Source: CAYNYM01 sp049366815
GTDB taxonomy: Bacteria; Desulfobacterota; DSM-4660; Desulfatiglandales; HGW-15
Length of the DNA: 52,629 nt
Reading direction: 5' to 3'
NCBI GenBank assembly: GCA_049366815.1
Contig: JBMNCO010000107.1
Span: 1-52,629, forward strand
Shown: one piece after another, positions 33,361 to 42,241 of the stretch
Numbering within the stretch: the stretch's first letter is position 1
Layout of the letters: each line of letters opens with the position of its first letter
The notes under the pieces: generated by a model
What the model was told of the DNA's origin: nothing
The model's input: the letters and a program-made list of their open reading frames with translations, nothing else
Databases searched by the model: none
Translations under genes and position numbers: made by a program

Positions 33361-34350
33361 TTGAGAAAGAAATTCGTCAAAAATCCCGCTGAGTGCAAAG
33401 CACTTTGGAACGCACTGATCTCTCACAGGAATGTGTCTGATCTGTGGGACTTCCGCGCCTGCTTTCAGACGCGTTACGCATCCGAGCCCTATTTCATGAT
33501 TCTGGAGGACCGAAAGGGGATTGTAGGGATGGCTCCCCTCTGCTATTCCCGGGAACTGGAACGCCTTATTTTTTATCCCGGAGAAACATGGCAGGGCAAG
33601 ACATGGCTGGAAAGAACTCCTCTTTACCTGCGGGACACCCGGTATCTTCCGGACCTGCTCTTTGCCTGCCCCGAACCCACTTACCTTCGATACATGGATC
33701 TTCCCCTGGCGGGCGCAGATGCGGGCGTCTCCGTCGACGAAATCGGGTATGTGCTCTACCCTCCGGCCATTCACTTTGATCCGAGTCTCTTTGCCGGAAG
33801 GTTTTCCACAAAAAAGTACAAGGCCATCGTCAAGACCATCCATGCCATAACCGGAAAGGACACCACCTTTCATGTCAACCGGATCGAGGATTTCGATCTT
33901 CTTGTGGACATGAACATCAGCCGATTCGGGGAATATTCCTATCTGTCCGACCCTCGATTCCGGGAGGGTTTCAGGGATGTGATGTTTTATCTGCTCCACA
34001 GGGACCTCTTGCGTATGGTCAGTCTGGAGATTGACGGTAAAACCCGGGCCGTGGATCTGGGCGCGATATTCCGCGGCGTGTACACGGTTTTTATCGGCGG
34101 AACGGACCCTGACATACCCGGCGTGGCCAAGGTCATAAACATGCACCATATTACCTATGCCTGCAGTACCGGGCTGAAAAAGGTGGACTTCCTATGCGGA
34201 GAATTCCACTGGAAACAACTCTGGCACCTGGATCCCGAGCCGCTATACAAATTTATCTCTCCCGATCTGGCCTTGGAAGAGGTCGGCAGACCGTCTCTGC
34301 AGGATGAATCCGCGGGCTACCTCCTTCCGGGCGAGGTCCACGCCGGATAG
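33361..34350 (+). CDS. GNAT-like N-acyltransferase (BioF2/FemAB-type)
   Basis: 329 residues starting at TTG 33361 with GGGAGG 8 bp upstream. Tandem GNAT-like fold of the BioF2/FemAB kind: an N-terminal domain with PYFMILEDRKGIVGMAPLCY and a C-terminal domain with RMVSLEIDGKTRAVDLGAIFRGVY, HHITYACSTGLKKVDFLCGE and WKQLWHLDPEPLY. These enzymes transfer acyl or aminoacyl groups to amines. It is the third gene of the cluster, and the next starts 20 bp after its stop. No signal peptide. Donor and acceptor unknown; context suggests an amine made by the two decarboxylases. Confidence 0.75.
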   Translation: MRKKFVKNPAECKALWNALISHRNVSDLWDFRACFQTRYASEPYFMILEDRKGIVGMAPLCYSRELERLIFYPGETWQGKTWLERTPLYLRDTRYLPDLLFACPEPTYLRYMDLPLAGADAGVSVDEIGYVLYPPAIHFDPSLFAGRFSTKKYKAIVKTIHAITGKDTTFHVNRIEDFDLLVDMNISRFGEYSYLSDPRFREGFRDVMFYLLHRDLLRMVSLEIDGKTRAVDLGAIFRGVYTVFIGGTDPDIPGVAKVINMHHITYACSTGLKKVDFLCGEFHWKQLWHLDPEPLYKFISPDLALEEVGRPSLQDESAGYLLPGEVHAG

Positions 34351-34370
34351 GCGGGAAAAGGGTCTTTCCC

Positions 34371-35675
34371 GTGCCGTCTCGCGTCATACTTGTCGTTGGA
34401 ACGACCCCCGATTACGTTGTGAAACTCAACAAAATCTATCCTGAAGGGCTTCTGTTTATTACGGATTCCAATTTCAGGGACTCGCCCCTGCTGACCGAGA
34501 TCCCCGCCTCAGCCCTCTTGTTTCGGCCTTTAGGCAAAGGGGAAGAAATTCTCGAGGGTCTGGCAGGAACCCTGTCAGAATCAATGTGCGATCCTGCGGG
34601 CGTCGCCTGTTTTGACTGCGAATCTCTTTTCCTCGCCAGTCGGTTGGCAAAGCGCCTGGGACTCCCCTTTCCGTCGTCCGAGTCCGTGCTTCGGGCGCGC
34701 AACAAGATTGAAGCCGGGCGCCTCTGGCACGAATGCGGGGTTCCGAGCCCCAACGCCCTTCTATGCTCCACCCCTGAAGAGGCCCTGGAGGCCTTCGATC
34801 GTTTCAATCACAGTGTCGTCCTGAAACCCCTCTCCGGCAGCGGCAGTGAACTCGTGTTTCACTGCACTCACAAGGACGAACTGGACCGGGCCCTCCAGAC
34901 CCTTCAAAGAGAACTGCCGACACGGAGATCCCATGCCCTCTTCAGGCCCCTCGCCGTGCCCTGCAGTTCGGAGGTCCTGGACCCCTGCAGCACCTGGACG
35001 GTTGAGGAGTATATCCACGGCCCTGAATTCAGCTGCGATTTTGTCCTTGAAGAGGGCCGTGCAAAGGTCATTCGGGAAACGGGCAAACTCAAGGCCCCGG
35101 ACCAGACCTTTGGATCCGTTCTCGCCTATCTGTTTCCACCCCTTTACCCGTCAGGGTTTTCAAAGGAAGTCCTCATCGATTGGATCGAGAGGGCCGCCGG
35201 GGCCCTGGGGTTTTTCTGGGGGCATTTCATGGTCGATTTCATGATCAGTGAGGGGCTGCCCGTTTTCATAGAAATGACGCCGAGACCAGGGGGAGACTCC
35301 ATCCCTGACCTGATTCGGACGGCCGTCGGCACAGATCTGCTCAAATTCCATCTCGACTTCATGTCCCGCCGCACAGGCCCTTATCATGGTCCTGGTCCCG
35401 TGACGGGGGCCTTTGCCAGCGTCAATATCTTCGCGCCCAAACAGGGAATCCTCCGCCGCCTTGACACCTCAAGGCTCTCCGCCCTCCCCTGGGTCAGGGA
35501 AGTCTTCCTCAAGAAGGCGGTCGGAGATCGCATCCTTCTTCCTCCCGTGTGCTATGACGATCGGATCCTGGGTCATGCCGTGATTGCCCTGGACTCCCCT
35601 GACCATCTTCCCTTGCGCGCATCGGAGATCCAAGGTGCCGTCGAGATCTCGATTGAAGATTACGGTCAACTTTGA
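34371..35675 (+). CDS. ATP-grasp carboxylate-amine ligase
   Basis: 434 residues from GTG 34371 (AAGGG about 9 bp upstream). Order: N-terminal Rossmann-like domain (RVILVVGTTPDYVVKL), ATP-grasp core (~100-320) with VLKPLSGSGSELVFHC for the ATP-binding lysine, VEEYIHGPEFSCDFVL and the Mg2+ site IEMTPRPGGDS, then a ~90-residue C-terminal domain. It should join a carboxylate to an amine via an acyl-phosphate. It resembles carboxylase-like and dapdiamide-type ligases more than D-Ala ligases. Its place between an acyltransferase and a decarboxylase implies amide-bond formation in a small molecule. Confidence 0.85.
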   Translation: MPSRVILVVGTTPDYVVKLNKIYPEGLLFITDSNFRDSPLLTEIPASALLFRPLGKGEEILEGLAGTLSESMCDPAGVACFDCESLFLASRLAKRLGLPFPSSESVLRARNKIEAGRLWHECGVPSPNALLCSTPEEALEAFDRFNHSVVLKPLSGSGSELVFHCTHKDELDRALQTLQRELPTRRSHALFRPLAVPCSSEVLDPCSTWTVEEYIHGPEFSCDFVLEEGRAKVIRETGKLKAPDQTFGSVLAYLFPPLYPSGFSKEVLIDWIERAAGALGFFWGHFMVDFMISEGLPVFIEMTPRPGGDSIPDLIRTAVGTDLLKFHLDFMSRRTGPYHGPGPVTGAFASVNIFAPKQGILRRLDTSRLSALPWVREVFLKKAVGDRILLPPVCYDDRILGHAVIALDSPDHLPLRASEIQGAVEISIEDYGQL

Positions 35676-35740
35676 AGCGAGGTACCCACATAAGTGTAAA
35701 TTTTTACGAACCTGGCCACCAATAATTGTTTGTATTTTAT

Positions 35741-35805
35741 CTTCGTGTTCTTCGTGGTTTAACCCCTATCCCTTTGTTACCACGAAGGACTCGAAGAGCA
35801 CGAAG
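35741..35805. repeat. Imperfect inverted repeat with CTTCGTGG motifs
   Basis: CTTCGTGTTCTTCGTGGT (35741-35758) is mirrored by ACCACGAAG-ACTCGAAGAGCACGAAG-type sequence at 35779-35805, which carries an internal 9-base extra segment. It could fold into a long hairpin in the 260-bp gap before the decarboxylase gene. Similar TTCGTGTTCTTCGTGG repeats are common intergenic sequences in some Desulfobacterota. Confidence 0.5.
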
Positions 35806-35935
35806 GGGCGGTTCCCGCACATTGATCACAAGGGATTAAACACGTTACCGAATTTATGCATTAGAGTATTAAACAGCAAAGAGATCATCCCGTCCACTGC
35901 TTGGAGCGGCAAATTCTATTTTGGAAAAGAGTATT

Positions 35936-37351
35936 ATGGGACATAAAATCATCTCTCCGATCAAAATCAAGCAGGGCATACAAAGGGCGGGCAGACTCAT
36001 GCGCGCCCTTTTGGAAGGCTTCAGAAACCGCGAGAGGCCTCTGCCACCATTTCTGCTCGAACGCTATGTGCGTGCCTGTCAGGAGGAGCGTGAGATCCTG
36101 CTTCAAAGTGCATGCCGGTTCGGGACCCCCCAGTACTTCTTTGATGAACCGGCCCTTGCCAGGCAGATCGCCTGCTTTCAATCCGCCTTTTTACCACACC
36201 TTCCGGCCTATCGGGTCTTCTATGCCATCAAGAGCAACCCGTTTCGGGGAATCTGTACGAGGGTCCTCTCCGAGGGTCTGGGGCTCGACGCCTCCAGCGG
36301 ACACGAGCTCCATGCCGCCCTGGCCCTGGGATGCACGCGGGCCCTTTTCAGCGGTCCAGGCAAGACCGACGCTGAACTCCGCCTTGCCGTCCGAAACCGG
36401 GAAAGGGTCACGCTGCTCATGGACAGTCCGGGTGAAATGAGACGATTGCACGGCATATTGAAGCAGCAAGGGGTTCCCGGCAAACCGCTCCGAGCCGGCA
36501 TACGGGTTCATGGGAGGCACCAGGGCATCTGGAACAAATTCGGCATTTCCCTCAATGAACTGAGCGCACTCTTGAAAGAGGCCTCTGAGCTTGGCGGCAT
36601 TGATCTTTGCGGGATCCAGTTCCACGCCAGTTGGAACCTCGACCCCGAGGCGCAGATCCGGATGATAGAGGAAATCGGAGGCGCCCTTCGCGGCCAACTT
36701 TCTGAAGAACGCCTCAGGGCACTGAAATTCATCGACATCGGGGGCGGTTTCTGGCCGGAACAGGGCGAGTGGCTGAACGCCCAGAATACCTTTTCCGGGC
36801 GCTTGATCCAGTGCCTCGATCCTGACTATGCCGTGCCTCTGAAACACTACTACCGCCCGGCAAAATCTCTCCATTATTTTGCGAAGAAGATTTCCGGTGT
36901 GCTACGCAGTCAGGGTCCACCCCTCAGCAACCTGGAAGTCTGGATGGAGCCGGGCAGGTGGCTTTGCACTCCCGCCATGCATATCCTGGTAAGAGTCGTG
37001 GACAAGAAGTCACCCCTTACCGCCATCACCGACGGGGGGATACACCTTATGGGCTGGGAACGTCCCCTGACGGAATTCATACCCGTCATAAATCTCACGA
37101 GGCCGGGCACGGATGAATTCGCTCTGAACACCTTTGGTTCCCTCTGCACCCCCCATGACGTCTGGGGCGGTTCCGTGTTCGGGTCCGGGATCGAGACGGG
37201 AGACATCCTCATGATCCCTGACCAGGGGGCTTACACCTATACCCTCCGGCAGTCCTTCATCAAACCCAGGGGGAGGGTCGTGGGATACGACGGCCACGGC
37301 CTGGAGGAACTGGAGTCCGAAGAATCCCCCGCGGTTCAAACATCCCAATAG
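35936..37351 (+). CDS. PLP-dependent amino-acid decarboxylase (ornithine/diaminopimelate decarboxylase family)
   Basis: 471 residues from ATG 35936 (GGAAAAGAG 5 bp upstream). Fold type III enzyme with an alanine-racemase-like barrel: the PLP Schiff-base lysine is Lys99 in FYAIKSNP, the Gly-rich phosphate site is FIDIGGGFW, EPGR is present in WMEPGRWL, and the C-terminal active-site Cys404 lies in GSLCTPHDVWG (family: CxxxD). The N-terminus carries ~50 extra residues before the barrel. It resembles the decarboxylases paired with ATP-grasp ligases in natural-product clusters. Substrate probably a basic amino acid or its conjugate. Its end overlaps the convergent methyltransferase by 16 bp. Confidence 0.88.
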   Translation: MGHKIISPIKIKQGIQRAGRLMRALLEGFRNRERPLPPFLLERYVRACQEEREILLQSACRFGTPQYFFDEPALARQIACFQSAFLPHLPAYRVFYAIKSNPFRGICTRVLSEGLGLDASSGHELHAALALGCTRALFSGPGKTDAELRLAVRNRERVTLLMDSPGEMRRLHGILKQQGVPGKPLRAGIRVHGRHQGIWNKFGISLNELSALLKEASELGGIDLCGIQFHASWNLDPEAQIRMIEEIGGALRGQLSEERLRALKFIDIGGGFWPEQGEWLNAQNTFSGRLIQCLDPDYAVPLKHYYRPAKSLHYFAKKISGVLRSQGPPLSNLEVWMEPGRWLCTPAMHILVRVVDKKSPLTAITDGGIHLMGWERPLTEFIPVINLTRPGTDEFALNTFGSLCTPHDVWGGSVFGSGIETGDILMIPDQGAYTYTLRQSFIKPRGRVVGYDGHGLEELESEESPAVQTSQ

Positions 37352-38169
37352 ACCAATGCTGTCCGCAATTCAGCCGGCCAGACATAACGACCCTCCTCGA
37401 ATTTCAGTCGGGTGTTCAGCAGGTCCAGGAGAAAGGCATCGTATTCCGTCGACTGACCCAGCACAAAACGACGCCTCATTTCCGAAAGGGCCTCCCTGAT
37501 GCTGGGACTGGTCCAGGGGCCCCAGTTGCCCGGGGCCTCCATCAGCACGTTCGGATGAAGACCCATCTGGAGCATCACCCCGTAGGCGACCTGGAAATTG
37601 GGACTGTCGTTCGGCTGTCCCCAGATCCTCATGGCGGCCTGGGCCATCACCCCGTCCTGAGCAGGGGCGCGAAATAGCAGGAAGCAGGTCTTGCGGGTCG
37701 CCTTGACCATGGCGTTGACAAAGACGGGAAGGTCAGGGCAGCCATACATGGCGTGGGAGCAGAGAGAAAAGTCATGGGGAGGGACCGGGCTGTCAGGCCA
37801 GCTTCCCTCAATAATTTCGACGTTGGACACCCCTTCCATTTCGAGGTTTTCCTTCATGACCTCCCGCATCTCCTGAGAAGGTTCCAGAGCGGTCACCTTT
37901 CGGACAAACCGGGCCATCAGGATCGCCCAGGCCCCCGTACCGGCTCCGATGTCAAGGACCGTCTCACCGCCGCCTGCCCGGAGCCTTTCAATGATGAAGT
38001 CCCGATGTGGATCGGGGCGCATCCAGCGATCCTTCACCTTGTCATGAAAAAGCCGGGCCCTGTCCTGCCAGCGATCTCCTTCTCTTTTCTTTCGATCGTC
38101 TTTGTGGGAAAGGGCGTGCATTTCAACCAGCTCTTTCCACAATTTTTTCCAATCCGTTATTTTTTCCAT
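37336..38169 (-). CDS. SAM-dependent methyltransferase (class I)
   Basis: 277 residues from ATG 38169 (GGAG 8 bp upstream; a GTG at 38178 is also possible). Class I fold: motif I VLDIGAGTGAWAILMA, motif II VTALEPSQEM, post-motif NVEIIEGSWPD. The extra N-terminal helices rich in Lys/Arg/Trp and the C-terminal domain ending VYWDV are typical of small-molecule methyltransferases of anaerobes. It converges on the decarboxylase gene, so it is not in that operon, but proximity allows a role in the same pathway. Confidence 0.82.
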   Translation of the reverse strand: MEKITDWKKLWKELVEMHALSHKDDRKKREGDRWQDRARLFHDKVKDRWMRPDPHRDFIIERLRAGGGETVLDIGAGTGAWAILMARFVRKVTALEPSQEMREVMKENLEMEGVSNVEIIEGSWPDSPVPPHDFSLCSHAMYGCPDLPVFVNAMVKATRKTCFLLFRAPAQDGVMAQAAMRIWGQPNDSPNFQVAYGVMLQMGLHPNVLMEAPGNWGPWTSPSIREALSEMRRRFVLGQSTEYDAFLLDLLNTRLKFEEGRYVWPAELRTALVYWDV

Positions 38170-38336
38170 AAAGGTCACTCCATTTTCACCGGTAAAGTCA
38201 GATAGGATTTTTCCACCCCCATTGTGGACGAATCGCCCCGAACCGGGCCCGGCGCGCCCGCGGCAGTAGACAAAAGGAAAAGCGGGATGAGGCGGGCCCC
38301 CGAAGAAAACATTTCAAGGCGCGCATCATGTCAGCA

Positions 38337-38365
38337 TTGACATAAATAGGCATAGCATGTATGTT
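38337..38365 (+). promoter_or_regulatory. Sigma-70-type promoter of the exported deaminase gene
   Basis: TTGACA (38337-38342), 17-bp spacer, TATGTT (38360-38365), about 90 bp before ATG 38455. Lies in the 285-bp divergent gap 38170-38454; the other half of that gap shows nothing. Confidence 0.65.
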
Positions 38366-38454
38366 TTCACTGTTTTTGGATCTCCTCAGCATCACTATTT
38401 CTTTCTTTAAGATTTTCGAAAACCTTTTTACAGGTTCCTGGGAGTCTGCTTCCT

Positions 38455-39240
38455 ATGGTCACAGCCAAAAAAAACAAAATAGCCCCCATTTTCCTCGGGC
38501 TCGCACTCAGCGCCCTTCTGAGCCTTTTCGGCCGACCCTGTACCTGGGCCGAAGACGGAACGCCCTTTTCCCCTGACGAGGGTCTGGAGAGCATCGAAAG
38601 ACGGGTCTCCTCCTACTTGCCGGATCCCCGATATCCTCACGATCAGGCCGCCCTGGAGACCCTTCGGGAGGCCCTGAAAGGAAAAAGCGGGAGAAACGGC
38701 GGCATTGGTGCATGTCTGGTGCAGGAAGAGACCAGTGAGATCGTGGCCCGGGGGCACAACCGGCAATACGCCCCGTATTTCCGGAGTGATCTCCATGCGG
38801 AGATGGATCTCCTGACCCGATACGAAGAAAGCCTCAAGATCCCGAGGGACCCGAAGGACGGTATCTGGAATCCGCGCGGCTGTTACCGCGATCTCGTGCT
38901 CTTCACCTCCATTGAACCCTGTCCCATGTGTCTGACGCGTATTATCAACGCCGGCATCCGGAAGGTCTATTACGTCGCTCCCGACAAAGAAGGAGGCATG
39001 GCCACACGGCTCGATGCACTCCCTCCCTTCTGGCGTGATCTTACAAAAAACCGGTCCTATCTCCCGGCCCAGTGTTCTCCTGCATTGCAGGACATGGCTT
39101 TGAAGCTCTTTGGCTGCCCCAATGCACATCCGGGGCCAACGAAAAAGCCTAATGAAGCGTCCCTCGACACCTCAAAGTCAGATTTGCCTCTGCACTCAGA
39201 CATGCCACAAGGTGTCAGAAAGACAAAAACCAAAGATTAA
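38455..39240 (+). CDS. Exported cytidine/deoxycytidylate deaminase-family protein
   Basis: 261 residues. A signal peptide (n-region KKNK, hydrophobic IFLGLALSALLSLFG, probable cleavage after TWA) precedes a CDA-fold zinc deaminase domain (~60-185): HAEMDLL supplies the His ligand and catalytic Glu, and EPCPMC the two Cys ligands. The C-terminus is a hydrophilic tail rich in Pro, Lys and Ser. Nucleotide deaminases normally act in the cytoplasm, so export is unusual. GGGAG lies 11 bp before the ATG. It overlaps the convergent next gene by 4 bp and appears to be a single-gene unit. Confidence 0.82.
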   Translation: MVTAKKNKIAPIFLGLALSALLSLFGRPCTWAEDGTPFSPDEGLESIERRVSSYLPDPRYPHDQAALETLREALKGKSGRNGGIGACLVQEETSEIVARGHNRQYAPYFRSDLHAEMDLLTRYEESLKIPRDPKDGIWNPRGCYRDLVLFTSIEPCPMCLTRIINAGIRKVYYVAPDKEGGMATRLDALPPFWRDLTKNRSYLPAQCSPALQDMALKLFGCPNAHPGPTKKPNEASLDTSKSDLPLHSDMPQGVRKTKTKD

Positions 39241-40376
39241 AACTTCTCCGCCCGGTGGACGACCCCCATGGTCCCATGATTATAGAGGTTGCGGGCAAAA
39301 CATTCCACAGAGATGTCGGCACCCGGAATCATGTGCATCAACATACTGCGGTTCCCAACGGCAATGTTCTTCCCGGCAAAGCGCTCTCCCAACGTGTTGG
39401 AGGGGACGGACTTGAAATACCCTGAGAACGGGAACTCCTTCTTGTCGCCGTCGACATCGAAGGACCTGTACCCCGGCGGGTAGTCAAAGATCCTGTGCTC
39501 TCCCGTTGTCAGGGTGAGGTACTGGCCCTCTCCCGGCTCGTAATAGAACCACTCCAGTCCATTGGCGCACAGGTCATGGGGTCGGTCAAAATCACGGAGC
39601 CCCATACCTTCAAGGACGATGAGCGCGATGGGTTGTTTTTCGAGATGGGTCAGGATCAGATCCGGGATCTCCGTCAATTGCCGAACCTTCCCCAGGTCTG
39701 TGGCGTAGGGGACGGAAAAACTCCTTGAAGACAACCAGGAGGCCTTCCGCAACGGAATCCCCGGAGATTTGAAGGCCCAGCCCTCCTCCGCCACGAGGAG
39801 GTATTGGGGTATTCTTTCCACCTCAGGGCCCTTGTAACCGAAGAGGTCGATCCATTCATCCCGCTCCACCACCCTCTCGATCCTTGGGTGTGTTGTGAGG
39901 AAATCGAGATCCCTCTGCGTCGGATCATGGAGCCCTGCATAACGGGCCGACCAGTTGCTGGATATGCCCAGGCCATCCAGGCGACTGATATCGATATAGC
40001 CACGAAACGGGGTCATATCCCCGGTCCCCATCAAAAAGGATGTCAAGCCCGATTCCCGGATGAAGCGGTCCGTCTCTGACATGACTTCTTCCAGCATGGC
40101 CTTCCGGTCAGTCTCGGTGAGGGGTGTGAAGCGGCTTACGAAATATTGTTGCGCATAACTCAGAAAGACGAATCGGGGCTGATACTTGTCCATCAGATCC
40201 AGGGCCGTGTCCGTGACCCAGCGGTTGCTTTCCCGATCCACATCCCCCGGATAGGGGTGCCGCGCCAGGACACCTCGGACCATCCGAACCAGCCGCCCGT
40301 CTTCAGCCGTTTTCTCCCCGGTCCTGAGGTCAAAAAGGTTTTGCCATTCCCTGGCATCTATGATCGCAACACTCAT
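39237..40376 (-). CDS. Unknown protein coupled to a radical-SAM enzyme
   Basis: 379 residues from ATG 40376, chosen because GGAGG lies 7-8 bp upstream and because ATGA overlaps the radical-SAM stop (translational coupling); the open frame extends to 40448. I do not recognise the family with confidence. Seen: MSVAIIDAREWQNLFD start, FVFLSYAQQYFVSRF, GTGDMTPFRGYIDI, IALIVLEGMGLRDFDRPHDL and a C-terminal ...GNRSMLMHMIPGADISVECFARNL. The alternation of strands and Asp/His-rich loops vaguely recalls alkaline-phosphatase-like enzymes. No signal peptide. It is the last gene of the uptake locus. Confidence 0.7.
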   Translation of the reverse strand: MSVAIIDAREWQNLFDLRTGEKTAEDGRLVRMVRGVLARHPYPGDVDRESNRWVTDTALDLMDKYQPRFVFLSYAQQYFVSRFTPLTETDRKAMLEEVMSETDRFIRESGLTSFLMGTGDMTPFRGYIDISRLDGLGISSNWSARYAGLHDPTQRDLDFLTTHPRIERVVERDEWIDLFGYKGPEVERIPQYLLVAEEGWAFKSPGIPLRKASWLSSRSFSVPYATDLGKVRQLTEIPDLILTHLEKQPIALIVLEGMGLRDFDRPHDLCANGLEWFYYEPGEGQYLTLTTGEHRIFDYPPGYRSFDVDGDKKEFPFSGYFKSVPSNTLGERFAGKNIAVGNRSMLMHMIPGADISVECFARNLYNHGTMGVVHRAEKF

Positions 40377-41380
40377 TCCGCCACCTCCTCCAGGCACCAG
40401 GGGACCCAGCCCCCCAGCAGTCGAATCTCCTGACCGCACATGCGGCAACGGTCACCTTCACACAGGAACCGCGCCAGCCGGTCCCCTCCGCAACCCAGGC
40501 TGAAACGCCCGATGACCTCCGTCCCGCATTGGGGACAGAGCGTGTTGACCCAGTCGGATCCGACAAAATTATGGAAGTAGACATAGGGCAGTCGCTCCCG
40601 GAGGGACCCAAGGATATCAACAATCTTTTCAATGCGCGGGTAGACCTCCTGTTTCATGTCGTGTTCGGGCAGGAGACGAAAGACATGCCAGGGGATTTGC
40701 GGATCTGTGTCTTCCAGGAAGGCGGCAATCTCTCCCAGTTCGTGATCATTGGCATCCTGGATGACCGGGGTCGTGATTTCCACATGACAGGTCTCTGCGA
40801 GTCTTCTTATATTCCGAAAAATGGGGTCGGGACTCTTTATGCCGATATACTCCCTGTGAAATGCCTCTGAAAATCCCTTTAAGCTGATATTGAAAAAGGA
40901 AAACAGGTCGGCCAGGCATTCGGTGGTCTCTTCAGTCCCGTAGGCATTGGTGAGACAGCCCATGGGAAAACCCGCCCCCTTGGCGGCCTCACCCAGCTTC
41001 AATAGGGAAGGAAGGGATACGGTGGGCTCATTGACGTTAAAGACGATGTTGTGGCACCCCAGTTTGCGGGCCATCCCCACCATCTCCTCCGGCAGGTAGG
41101 CAAAGGTCTGTTCCTCGACCTTCTCAGGCGCCTCCCGGGCGATATAACCGTTGGAGCAGTAGCGGCACTTGAAATTGCAGCTCATCGTCCCAATGCACAT
41201 GGATCTGCTCCCGGGATAGACGTGGTAGAAAGGGAGCGATTCAATCCTGGAAACTGAAGTGGTGCACCACAGGTTGGGGAAACGCTCTCTGATCTCTCCC
41301 TCATGGGCTTCATACATCCGGCACAGGCCATACTTGCCGTCGCTCAAATCACAACGCCATTCACAAAAATTGCATCGCAT
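40373..41380 (-). CDS. Radical-SAM protein (PflA/AmmeMemoRadiSam-like)
   Basis: 335 residues. The [4Fe-4S] motif is CNFKCRYC (~68-75). An N-terminal Cys cluster (CNFCEWRCDLSDGKYGLC) resembles that of AmmeMemoRadiSam-type radical-SAM proteins. The C-terminus has zinc-ribbon-like CPQCG and CRMCG pairs. The overall pattern is that of glycyl-radical-activase-like enzymes, but no AMMECR1 or Memo gene is nearby. It follows the ABC ATPase gene by 6 bp and overlaps the next gene by 4, so it is part of the same transcript. A role in modifying the imported compound or cofactor is inferred from position only. Confidence 0.88.
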   Translation of the reverse strand: MRCNFCEWRCDLSDGKYGLCRMYEAHEGEIRERFPNLWCTTSVSRIESLPFYHVYPGSRSMCIGTMSCNFKCRYCSNGYIAREAPEKVEEQTFAYLPEEMVGMARKLGCHNIVFNVNEPTVSLPSLLKLGEAAKGAGFPMGCLTNAYGTEETTECLADLFSFFNISLKGFSEAFHREYIGIKSPDPIFRNIRRLAETCHVEITTPVIQDANDHELGEIAAFLEDTDPQIPWHVFRLLPEHDMKQEVYPRIEKIVDILGSLRERLPYVYFHNFVGSDWVNTLCPQCGTEVIGRFSLGCGGDRLARFLCEGDRCRMCGQEIRLLGGWVPWCLEEVAE

Positions 41381-41386
41381 AGGGTC

Positions 41387-42241
41387 TTATCTACCTCCCA
41401 CCATCCTGATTGCCGTCACTTTTTTCTCTCTTGCAATCCGCCCCGGCACGTCCGGCTTTTCGCCTTCCGGGGCCGTATCGCTCGGAACCACAACCTGAAT
41501 GCCCGATGCCGTGGCATCGATCCGTATGTTGTGGCCAAGCACCTCCTTCAAGGCCCTATCGTCCAGGACCCCTTTTGTGGGGCCCTGAATAACGACTCGG
41601 CCTTCCCGCAACCCGATGACGTCATCGCAATAGTAAAGGGCGAGGTTGGGGTCGTGAAGGGTGACCAAGACCGTGACCCGGCGCCTCACCGCGATCTCCC
41701 GCACCAGTGCCATGATCCGGTGTTGATTGCAGAAGTCCAGGTGGGCATTGGGTTCGTCCAGCAGCATGATGGGCGCGCCCTGATAGAGGGCACGGGCCAG
41801 CATCACGAGCTGCTTCTCGCCGCCTGAGAGGTGATTGAAGGCCCTGTTGAGCAGTTCTGAAATGCCTATCTCCCGCCCTAGTTGTCGCGCCCGATCGGTC
41901 TCCACCGAGCCCGGAGAAGACCAGGCCTTGAGACGCGCCGCGCCGCCCATGAGGATCATCTCCAAGCAGGAGAAGGGGAAGGTCGCTTGATTGGTCTGGG
42001 GCACCATGCTGATGAGACGGGCAATCTCACTCCGCTTCAGGCGCCCGATATCTCTCCCTGCAACCGAAACCCTCCCTTTTCCGGGCCTCAGGACGGCATT
42101 GATACACCGCATCAGGGTGGTCTTGCCGGAACCGTTCTGACCGATCAGGGCGCTCATGTGCCCCTCTTCGATGTTGAGGGTCACGTCCCGGAGAACGGGA
42201 TGTCTTCCATATCCTGCGGTCAAATTTTCAATCCGCAACAT
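41387..42241 (-). CDS. ABC transporter ATP-binding protein (FepC/BtuD-type)
   Basis: 284 residues from ATG 42241; longer frames overlap the permease gene. Walker A IGQNGSGKTT, Q-loop SMVPQT, signature LSGGEKQLVMLARAL, Walker B IMLLDEPN and switch His in LVTLHDPN are all present. A 30-40 residue C-terminal extension (GIQVVVPSDTAPEGEKPDV) exceeds the usual length. It energises the FecCD-type permease, whose gene overlaps this one by 14 bp. Confidence 0.93.
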   Translation of the reverse strand: MLRIENLTAGYGRHPVLRDVTLNIEEGHMSALIGQNGSGKTTLMRCINAVLRPGKGRVSVAGRDIGRLKRSEIARLISMVPQTNQATFPFSCLEMILMGGAARLKAWSSPGSVETDRARQLGREIGISELLNRAFNHLSGGEKQLVMLARALYQGAPIMLLDEPNAHLDFCNQHRIMALVREIAVRRRVTVLVTLHDPNLALYYCDDVIGLREGRVVIQGPTKGVLDDRALKEVLGHNIRIDATASGIQVVVPSDTAPEGEKPDVPGRIAREKKVTAIRMVGGR

